This document shows positions 55,288-64,000 of a DNA stretch of 64,000 bases, piece after piece. The first letter of the stretch is position 1. Each line of letters begins with the position of its first letter. The stretch spans positions 744,001 through 808,000 of the forward strand of contig NC_068973.1 in assembly GCF_016808095.1 (NCBI RefSeq). The letters run 5' to 3'. The notes below the pieces were generated by a model that worked only from the letters and a program-made list of their open reading frames with translations, ran no database searches and was not told where the DNA came from. A program made the translations under genes and the position numbers. This DNA is from Vigna angularis. Lineage: Eukaryota; Streptophyta; Magnoliopsida; Fabales; Fabaceae.

Positions 55288-56866
55288 ATGGCTATCACAC
55301 ACGCTGACCTTCAACCCAGCAGAAGGAAAACAGATTTGAGTAGCAAAACCGGTGCCTTTCTTATGGTTCTCACAATTCTGATTGGCCTCTTCTGCTTCAT
55401 CCTATGTCTCATAGCAGAAGCCACACGTTCTGAGGTACAAGATTCATATGTTTGCAAAATTACTAAGCGAATGAATGAAAAAAAAAGAAGAAAACCCTGT
55501 CGTGAAGTTTTTAATGTTATATGATATGATTTGGTAGGTGACATGGATGAACGCAGGTGGAAAAGAAAACGGAGCCAAATCAGAATGTGTTTATAGTGGT
55601 AGTGGGAAAGTGCCATTACTATGTGCTGTTTCTGCTTTTGTTGGACTTGCCTTTGCCATGGTCACGCAGCACACTTACATGTTGATAGCACTCAGTAAAT
55701 CATCACCTTCTTTGCTTACCTGGGATCTTGATTCTCCCTCTGCCAAGTCCCTAACATGGCAAGCAGCGTTTTTCTTCGTTACAACTTGGTAAGAGAAACA
55801 CATCTTTGTTCTTATGTTCTTGAATGATGTCACAGAAAATATAGCTCTATGTGCTCTGAAATTAGACAGAAAGAAATTGAGAGAGTGGCTGATAAGAAAA
55901 ACTCTGGGGAAGATAGAGTGAAAAAGCAAAGGAGAACAAACATATAGGTTGATTTCATGGTCCCATCAAGGATCAATTATTTGAAATCTTATTTCCATAC
56001 ATTATTCTTATCTTTTTGTAGACAAACTTCAGCCTTATATTATTAGGAAAACAGCATTATCTTTCCCACCTAACTATCCTTAATTTAAGTTAATCAAAAC
56101 CTAATCCAGTATTACTTCTTCCTGCATATTTTAATCATGTGAAATAATAATATAAGTCCTTCCACCAACAAACTGGCATACTCAGATGATAATACCTTCA
56201 TCTAACAGTAATGGATAACTACATGTCCAAGAGTTTAATCACTAATTTTTTTACAGTTTAGCATCCATTCACATTTTATAACATCTATTTGACTAGAGAT
56301 AGGACAGAATACCTGTCAAGCTGATTTTGTAATATAGTCTAACATGGTATCTGACTGTCATGTTCCACTTCTGATAAAGAAGAAATCAATTTTAGTATAA
56401 TTTCTGATACAAAAAGTATCCCTTTTTCAGCAATCAACTAAACCAGAAATGGAAAATGTGAATTGAATGTTGTAGGATTTGTTTTGGAGTTGGGGAGATT
56501 TTGTTGTTGGCAGCACTGAGTGTAGAGTCAGGCCATCTGAAGAATTGGTCGAAGGCAAGAACAGGCTGCTACAGCATCAGAGAAGGGTTGTTTTCTGCTG
56601 CAGGGGTGTTGGCTTTGACGACAGTTTTCTTGGCTGCTGGTTTATACCTAACAGCACTACGTGCACAGAAAATGGCAGAGGAAGAAGCCATTGTTCGAAG
56701 AGAGGTTCTAGAAACCTCTGCCTTGTATGCTTCTCCACCAAGATCACCCCAACCACAGTACATGTCAACCGTTGCAAGGGAGAACCCCACAAGCAGAGAA
56801 AACCAGAATGAGCTTCTCTTGTCTGTGTTTCCAACTCCATTTGTTAAAGGTTATGACTTTGTTTGA
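55288..56866 (+). CDS. DUF1218 four-helix membrane protein (DESIGUAL / MODIFYING WALL LIGNIN family), 262 aa
   Basis: Three exons (55288-55434, 55538-55788, 56476-56866) join in frame with GT-AG borders to 262 residues. There are four hydrophobic segments: about 22-45 (GAFLMVLTILIGLFCFILCL), 74-101 (VPLLCAVSAFVGLAFAMV), 122-148 (spanning the second intron join) and 169-195 (GLFSAAGVLALTTVFLAAGL). Family features include the ECVYSGSGKVPLLCAVSAF loop-helix and the CYSIREGLFSAAG block. The C-terminal 65 residues are polar. Arabidopsis relatives act at the plasma membrane or ER; some affect leaf symmetry (DEAL) and others lignin deposition (MWL). Which subgroup applies here is not resolved. The ATG follows a C/T-rich leader and gives a cytosolic N-terminus without a cleavable signal. 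Confidence 0.9.
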
Positions 56867-57513
56867 ATGATGAAAAGGGCACAGGGAAAAAGTGGAGTTA
56901 GGAGTTTTAGTTTCACACAACTCAAAGGGTTGAAATTCATTTCATTCTGTAAATAATTTCAGAATGCAGATAAAAAGAAAAAACAAAGCTTATTATTATT
57001 TCATTGTTTGGTAATTATCTTTCTTCGTTGGTGTAAATAAGATGTTACAATTCTTCTGGTATCTAATCATTGCGTGGTCTGTTTGATAAAGAATATATAG
57101 TAAATTATGCAGAATGTGCCAGAAAAAAAGGCCACATTTAAGTGCTTCTTATTTAGTTATATAAAACAAACATTTTTCTGCATTCTTTTGGCTTGTGAAT
57201 TCTTGGAAACAATGTCAGAGAATGGAATAGGGAAACCAAGAAAGTTTCGTTACATGTATGTATTTTATAGCTTTTCCAAAATTTCAGAGAGAACGGTCTG
57301 CTTTCATTCATTGTATTTTAGACCAAACGAGTCATTTCTCATTATTATACGTGTCAACTCATAGTTATGTGACCACCTGAGACATCCAAAACCATGTTCC
57401 TAATATTTCATCTAATAAGAGAAAGAAAAATATATTATTAAGTTAATTTAATAAAAAAATAAGATTTATAATAGTATTGAATTTAATTTATTTTATGCAC
57501 ATTTATGTTTATA

Positions 57514-57552
57514 TATTTATATTTTATTTTTATATTTATATTTTATTTTTAT
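57514..57552. repeat. 19-bp AT-rich tandem duplication
   Basis: TATTTATATTTTATTTTTA occurs twice in direct succession. Confidence 0.75.
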
Positions 57553-57893
57553 ATTGTTTTAAATATATGTACATAAATTATACTGATAAAATATACAATT
57601 TTTATTCTTTTTTTTATTAAAATTTAATAAAAAATAGCTAAATGATATTATTACCGTAGAAAGAAAATAATAAACATTTTATAATAACCAGATAACAAGT
57701 ATTTGACAAATAGTAAAATGAAATTAGAATACTTCGAAATAGTAAAAAAATTTATTAGCAGTATCTGTACTTCATAAGATACTTATAATAAGATCCTATT
57801 AATAATTCCTTTTAATATATAATTTATAAAGAAAATAGATTGGGTCAACCAACTTCACCTATTTTTACGAGTCAACGTTAAATAAAGCAGGAT

Positions 57894-57935
57894 TCTAGCA
57901 GGTTCAGCCATCCCTCTAGCAGGTTCAGCCATCCG
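57894..57935. repeat. 21-bp tandem duplication in the importin upstream region
   Basis: Units 57894-57914 and 57915-57935 are identical except for the last base; each contains CTAGCAGGTTCAGCCATCC. Confidence 0.95.
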
Positions 57936-58327
57936 TACTCAACAGCAAAATTCAAGCTTCAAGCATTTATTTAACTTTTTAGATACTTAATATTAAAAAC
58001 ATAAGTTTGAATTGGATATTTAATTTTATGTATTTATTAAATACAAAAAATAAATAATATTTGGTTGAAAATGGATATTCTTGGAATTCCCATCCAATTT
58101 CATGGAAAGATTGATATGATTGAAGTGAGGGCCCATCTCTCCACACTGAACCGTAACCGGTTAGCATGACATCGGTACGATCCATTACAAAATTTGAAAT
58201 AACTTTCATTATTATTGAGGACCAACGGGCCTAGATCCGACCCGAAACACCAGACCCGAGATCCACAACCACAACCACCGCTACACGCAACGCAACCCCA
58301 GACCCCACTACATACAGAACCCACCGC

Positions 58328-58336
58328 TATTTAAAT
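58328..58336 (+). promoter_or_regulatory. Candidate TATA-like box of the importin alpha gene
   Basis: TATTTAAAT sits in a GC-rich promoter about 140 bases before the ATG, giving a leader of about 110 bases. Confidence 0.5.
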
Positions 58337-58386
58337 TTCCTGAGAATATCGAAGAAACCATGTCGCTCTAATTCTCAATCGAAAAC

Positions 58387-58395
58387 TTAGGGTTT
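58387..58395 (+). promoter_or_regulatory. Telo-box-like motif (TTAGGGTTT)
   Basis: This is the complement of AAACCCTAA, the plant telo-box often found near the transcription start of genes active in dividing cells. It lies in the inferred first exon. Confidence 0.55.
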
Positions 58396-58443
58396 TTCCC
58401 CATTTTCAATTCCGATTCCTTCGATCTTTGATTGTTCTTTGGG

Positions 58444-58452
58444 TTAGGGTTA
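58444..58452 (+). promoter_or_regulatory. Second telo-box-like motif (TTAGGGTTA)
   Basis: A near copy of the first, 49 bases further on and 18 bases before the ATG. Confidence 0.5.
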
Positions 58453-58469
58453 TTGTTGTTGCAGCGAAG

Positions 58470-61400
58470 ATGTCGTTGAGGCCAAATGCTAGAACCGAGG
58501 TTCGTCGCAACCGTTACAAAGTGGCGGTGGACGCCGATGAGGGTCGTAGGAGGAGGGAGGATAACATGGTGGAGATCCGGAAGAGTAAGCGAGAAGAGAG
58601 CCTCCAGAAGAAGCGCCGTGAAGGCCTTCAAGCTCAGCAACAGTTCCCCACTCCTCTTCAAGCCTCCATTGTCGAGAAGAAGGTATTGCTGTTATCGGCA
58701 TCGCATGGAAGGAAATTAGAATTCCACTGCGATCTTTGAAATTTCAGATTCATGCGCTTTGAATCGCGCTGTTGTGATTTGATTTGTTTCAGTGGGATTA
58801 GTCGGTTAGTTATGAAAACGGTTATGATGGTTGTTTTTGTCTCTTTCTTGTTGGCCGCAGTTAGAAAGCCTCCCTGCGATGGTTGCTGGAGTGTGGTCAG
58901 ATGATAACAGCCAGCAGTTGGAAGCGACCACGCAGTTTCGGAAGCTTCTTTCGATTGGTAACGTGGATTGATTTTGTTTGATGTTGTTGTGGTGCTATGG
59001 TTCTCTGTGTTAACTTTATTTCGTGTTGTGTGGCTTATTCTATTGTGTAGAACGCAGTCCCCCTATTGAGGAAGTTATTCAAGCTGGAGTTGTGCCTCGA
59101 TTTGTGGAGTTTCTTGTTAGGGAGGATTTCCCTCAACTTCAGGTTTTGTTTTATTCCATGCATTGGAAGTTTTTGTGTGGTGTAGTGTAGTTTGGATGGA
59201 ATTTGATTTCTTGATTGGTTTCTTATGTAATTTGTTTTTTTTTTTTGTGTTAGTTTGAGGCTGCATGGGCTCTCACGAACATAGCATCTGGAACTTCTGA
59301 GAATACCAAAGTTGTGATTGATCATGGGGCAGTTCCGATATTTGTCAAGTTGCTTAGTTCGCCCAGTGATGATGTTCGGGAGCAGGTATGGTGATACGAG
59401 AATGTGGTAGTTCTGTCTTTTCCTTTCTTGGAATCTTGACCTAGCTTGCCGGAATAATGGAAGTTTGAAATTCCAGGCAGTGTGGGCGTTAGGAAATGTT
59501 GCTGGCGACTCCCCCAGGTGTCGTGATCTGGTTCTTGGCCATGGTGCCTTAATCCCACTGTTGGCCCAGTTGAACGAACATGCAAAACTTTCTATGTTGA
59601 GAAATGCAACATGGACCCTGTCAAACTTCTGCAGGGGCAAACCACAGCCTCCATTTGAGCAGGTAATTGTCTTTCTATTTGATAGAAATCAAACCTGTAA
59701 GATAAACTGTGTTGGGCTACAACGAAGAGAATTTTTTATGGACAGGTCAGGGCAGCACTTCCAGCTCTTGAGCGATTATTATTTTCCAATGATGAAGAGG
59801 TCTTAACAGATGCATGCTGGGCGCTATCATATCTTTCTGATGGAACAAATGACAAAATCCAAGCTGTTATTGAGGCTGGTGTATGTGGCAGACTGGTGCA
59901 ACTCCTTATGTGAGTGCTAAATCTACTGTACCTGGTCAATCATTGCTCTATTGTTTCAATTAATTGTCTTGGCACTAAACTTGTCTGTTTGTTGTAAAGG
60001 CACCCATCCCCTTCAGTGCTGATTCCTGCACTTCGCACAGTGGGAAATATTGTAACCGGAGATGATATTCAGACTCAGGTAATGACTTGTAAACAGTCGG
60101 TCGTTCTAGTTTTGTACTGAATACAATCCTTTGAGGGTTTGGGGAAAATAGAGTGAGAGGCTCGGAAGAGTGAAGAATTTATAGAATGATATTCATTGCA
60201 TGCCTTATCCACTATCCACTGAAGAATTCAATTTGCATGTCTTTCTTGGCTTTTAGCACTATGAATTGCCACTGTGACACCACCACTAACCATGAATCTA
60301 GGTTTTGCTTCCCCAATGCATCATTGTTGAGATTTTCCTGATTTTGTTGTAACTCATTTCATCAGACTATCATCAATCATGGTGCTCTCCCGTGCCTTTT
60401 GAGTCTGTTGACACACAATCATAAGAAAAGCATCAAGAAAGAAGCTTGCTGGACCATATCGAACATTACAGCTGGAAACAGAGAACAGATACAGGTAAAC
60501 CACTGTATCCCGATTTTTTTACTTGATGTAAATCCTTTTTTTAATTAAACAGACCATTGGTATTTTTTTGTTGTTGTTTATCCTTTTCTTTAGCTTGATG
60601 TTTGTTATCTCCATACATATTAAATTGGATATTTCAATGGAATGGAAATATTTATCTCTTAAAATTGGATATCTCTTCAACCAGTACTGAGTGCTACAGA
60701 TGCTGTGGCTCTGTAATAAGTAATATAGGAAGCTAGATGTTCTTGAACGTGAACATGTGGGACAAATATATGGTAGGATTAATTTCATTGGATAAAGTAG
60801 TTCGTTAATTTATTTTGATCTATCAATAATTAATTTTAAAAAATTGATCCATCCATATTTTAAGAATTAAATATTTTTATAATTATAATATTATCCCCCC
60901 GTTCTCTCGTCCTTCTCTTCCAAATGCAGGTAAATCACTTGTATATTCAAGTAACAGAACGTTGGTATTTTGTATTATAAAGTATTGTACGTTTGGGACC
61001 TTGAGAATGTTCTATTGGCACTTGTGAAGGATTAATGATTAAAATTTTAGTCGGCTTATTTCATTAAAATAGGTTCTATGGACTTCATACAATTTATATG
61101 TGATATAGGCTGTCATTGAAGCTGGTCTGATTAGCCCCCTTGTCAATCTTCTTCAAAATGCTGAGTTTGACATTAAAAAGGAAGCGGCATGGGCAATCTC
61201 AAATGCTACGTCTGGTGGTACCCATGAGCAGATCAAGTATAACTTTTATATTTATTTTTTATTTTTTTTAATTCCACTTCCTGATGGCAAGTTGCTAAAT
61301 ATTGGAAATTATGTATTGACTTAACATACGTGGTTGTAAGGTATTTGGTGAGCCAGGGTTGCATTAAACCACTCTGTGATCTGCTTGTTTGTCCCGACCC

Positions 61401-61710
61401 AAGAATTGTCACTGTCTGTTTAGAAGGTCTTGAGAACATTCTGAAGGTTGGGGAAGCTGAGAAGAGTTTGGGTAACACTGGAGATGTCAACTTGTATGCT
61501 CAGATGATAGATGATGCGGAAGGATTGGAGAAAATCGAAAACCTGCAGAGTCATGACAACAATGAAATATATGAAAAGGCTGTTAAAATTCTTGAAACAT
61601 ACTGGTTGGAAGACGATGATGACACACTACCTACAGGAGATGGTGCTCAACCTGGTTTTAACTTTGGAAACGAGCTTCCAGTTCCATCTGGTGGATTCAA
61701 CTTTAGTTGA
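58470..61710 (+). CDS. Importin subunit alpha (karyopherin alpha), 529 aa
   Basis: Ten exons (58470-58682, 58861-58957, 59051-59142, 59254-59385, 59477-59662, 59746-59909, 60000-60078, 60366-60494, 61109-61236, 61341-61710) join in frame to 529 residues, the usual family length. Residues 1-75 are the importin-beta-binding domain, rich in Arg/Lys ([30 protein letters not shown]). Armadillo repeats follow, with conserved Trp and Asn pairs at the NLS groove: [55 protein letters not shown] and [11 protein letters not shown]. The C-terminus has the acidic WLEDDDD and a Gly/Phe tail ending GGFNFS. The protein carries classical NLS cargo into the nucleus together with importin beta. All key groove motifs are intact, and I see no frameshift. 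The paralogue number is not assigned. Confidence 0.97.
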
Positions 61711-62660
61711 AGACTGTTGTGTGGGTAAATATGCTTTGTCTCAGTATTATTTTTTCTATAGGGTCATCAATTGAAATTTCCCCTCATTTTTTAATACAAG
61801 TTTCAGTTTTCTAAGCCAAATTGGTTTGAATAATGTAGGAACCTGGTTGGATGGAGCAGGGTTGATGCTAGGGTAAACTGTTGGGGAGTCGAGTCTGGGG
61901 TGGGGTGTGGTTGGGGGCCAGGGGGTGAGTTCGGTCAGTTTGGTCCTTGCACTTCATGGTGTCTGGTTTAAGTCTGGTCTTGTGTCCGTGGTTAATGAGG
62001 TGCTGGGGTGGGTCAGTTTAACTACCAAGTCCAAATAAGAAGGGTGGTGGTGGGTTCAACAGCAGCATAATGACCTTGTTAGAAGTTTATGTCGTGTTAA
62101 AAATACATATGCTGTGGGCATATATAACTATTGGAAGGTTCTATGTTGCAGTAGCAGGGACCGTATTATATGGCAGTGGATGGGTTTTTCTCGAATGCGG
62201 CTTTTGAGTCCTATTTTTTATTGAGTCGTGTAGTTGTATTGGTAATTTATTCATACAGAGTCAGTATTTGATTTGAGTGGATACAGTATTCAGAAACCGT
62301 GGTTGTATTCAAATGAAAGAATTAGAATATTTTTGTGCTTGCATTTCTCCGTTGGGCTATTCTGAAGCATTTTCTCTCGCACAATTCAAATCAGGGGCTA
62401 GAATGCGTAGTGTCAATAGAAGCCTAAATCGAGAGAGATTGCTGCCAAGCACAAACTCTCATTAGGAGAGCTGAAAATTGTATGTCCCCAATGGAAGGAA
62501 TGTGTATCAACTGTAGTCAATTTGTCAAACTATGTTACAACAATTTGTTATTTCTGTGAAGGTTGTCTTTTTGCTTGCGATTTCTTGACAACTGTTCTTT
62601 GGGCTCTGATTTGAGTTTTGAAGAAAGATTATGATATTCAATAAATGTTTAGTTTTAAGA
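61711..62660 (+). other. Probable 3' UTR of importin alpha, with a candidate 3' UTR intron
   Basis: Sequence after the stop stays GC-richer than ordinary spacer to about 62.66 kb, where CAATAAATG (about 62640) could direct polyadenylation. A T-rich segment bounded by GTGTGG|GTAAAT (intron from 61725) and AATGTAG (to 61838) looks like an intron 14 bases after the stop codon. Short ORFs here have no family similarity. Confidence 0.45.
61897..61925 (+). other. G-quadruplex motif downstream of the importin alpha stop
   Basis: Four G-runs of at least four bases (61897-61900, 61902-61905, 61913-61917, 61921-61925) are separated by 1, 7 and 3 bases; a further GGGG lies at 61883-61886. It is on the sense strand, so RNA could form the structure if the 3' UTR includes it. 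Confidence 0.85.
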
Positions 62661-64000
62661 TTTATTCGGTTGTCAAGGATTCTAGAATGGCAAATACGAA
62701 ATGTTCACAAGTGTTTTCATTTCAACCTGAAGGATCTAACGAGTAACATTCAGTTTCTCATGTGAATTGTTTATAATCAGAATAGCATTCTCTAATATTG
62801 AAGATACTTAAAATGGATGACATAAATCAATTTATTGTAAAAGAAAAAGTGATTTATTTGCCCAGTAGTTCATCCAACAATTCAGAATTTGCTCATGGAA
62901 TCTCGTCTAAAATGCAAATGGTTTTATTTATTTTTAATTAATAATGTCCAATGAATAACAACTCACTATAAATTTCTCAAATATGTCCAACGAATGAGAT
63001 TTCACCTAGTAAATCTCAACTCGTAATGGGTAACTTTTTTTATTGATTAAATTCACTTAGTAAATTATAATTAGTCTTACAAAATTACTTAATAAAATAA
63101 AGAAATATACCGTTGATAGTATGTTTAATTCAAGTTTTATATCCCTGTTTCTTATAACATTCTTTGTTTGGATTTTAAGCTTATTAGGATTGGTTGAATA
63201 CTATTTGTTATTTCTCTTATTTATTAGGTGAAATGAATTGCAAGATGTGGAGATGGTGATAAAAAATGATCGATTGATAGTATTATGGTGAATACATATA
63301 TGAGTTTGTTAAGTTAAAGGATTCTATAGAATTTTATATTTTATTCATAGTCATATAAACAAAACAAAGATATCAAGGGGTAAAGATTGATGAAAATTTG
63401 TGACATCCAACCAAAGTGAAGAGTTATAAATGCTCGGACAAATATGTAAAAATTTACTTCACTCGATGAGATTTATATTATAAAGAGTAAATATTAGGCA
63501 AATTAGATATTGTGATAAATCTAAATTTCTAAATTCATATTTAATGGTCTTCAAGAAAAGGTTAATAATTATATATTTTGTTACTAAGATGAATAACTTT
63601 TGAGAAAGATACCTTTTTATTCATTAATATTATTCATGATATATTTAATCAAATAGTTATATTTGAACTTAGTTTTATGGTTTATGATATTAATATTATG
63701 TTTCAACATCAAAATTAATAACTTTTATAAGCAAATAAAGTGAAATTTTGAAGGATGATGTTTCATTGTTTTATGGTCAAATGCTACTTCTGAATAATGT
63801 TAGATCAACTCAAGCGAAAATTTATGTTGTCAACGGATTATTTTGTATTTTACAAGTAAAATTTACATTATTTAGAGACTATTTATAGGTTACTCACTTA
63901 TGTAACTGAGGCAACTAATTGTTAAAAAATGTGGACGAAAATTCACGATAAAATAATATAATAATGTTTGTGTTGCCATATTATGCAATAAATATTCAAT
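62661..64000. other. AT-rich intergenic spacer
   Basis: No gene, RNA gene or bounded repeat seen to the end of the window. Confidence 0.6.

Larger units (their letters stand above)
56867..58327. other. 3' UTR of the DUF1218 gene and spacer before importin alpha
   Basis: The first 150-200 bases are the likely 3' UTR. After an AT-rich middle, the GC content rises from about 58090 into the importin promoter. Two short tandem duplications are listed separately. Confidence 0.6.

Noticed and set aside
59035..59640. Minus-strand 201-aa ORF
   Set aside because: It is antisense to importin alpha exons 3-5 and runs through their introns; the plus-strand product is unambiguous.

Overview
This window looks like AT-rich nuclear DNA from a dicot plant. 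The genes have GT-AG introns and are separated by kilobases of AT-rich spacer, long (TA)n arrays, retrotransposon remnants and a nuclear-type tRNA-Pro gene. The proteins are ordinary land-plant families. The repeat content (LTR remnants rich in CCGAACGG and GCGAA/TTCGC words, and a TGTTGGAAGTCTCAC-type repeat) resembles phaseoloid legumes such as Vigna or Phaseolus. That taxonomic call is inference from remembered repeat styles, not from a search.

Layout. 1-961 is the 3' end of a GH3 beta-xylosidase gene. 962-6890 is AT-rich spacer. 7307-9110 is a five-exon endosulfine/ARPP19-like gene. 14940-16703 is a four-exon gene for a secreted glycine-rich protein with a conserved Cys domain. 16948-17019 (minus) is tRNA-Pro(UGG). 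17762-21474 (minus) is a five-exon TRM/LONGIFOLIA-type gene (VARLMGLDSLP plus DUF4378) with a leader reaching about 22.7 kb. 27603-30221 is a dead, internally deleted Ty1/copia-type element with both LTRs and a GTTTC target-site duplication. 32541-33188 (minus) is a single-exon C2H2 zinc-finger gene with a C-terminal EAR motif. 35058-50255 is repeat-dominated: a 2.7-kb solo LTR flanked by GAAAC, an inverted relative near 41.0-41.8 kb, a 468-bp solo LTR flanked by ACTTA, and a second 2.5-kb relative. 52390-52614 (minus) is a small unrecognised basic protein. 55288-56866 is a DUF1218 four-helix membrane protein. 58470-61710 is a complete ten-exon importin-alpha gene with telo-box motifs in its leader and a strong G-quadruplex motif downstream of its stop.

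The genes are independent transcription units, with no operon-like logic or metabolic cluster. Several relate broadly to growth and cell walls (xylosidase, TRM, DUF1218 protein), but nothing in the sequence ties them together. I reconstructed exons by hand from splice consensus, reading-frame continuity and family similarity. All coding exon joins given keep frame.

I found no convincing novel multi-gene system. The items most worth a second look are the G-quadruplex motif after the importin-alpha gene, the repeat-filled tail that replaces most of pol in the copia-type element, the glycine-rich secreted protein, the small basic ORF behind a (GAA)16 leader, and the inverted LTR relatives around 35-50 kb.
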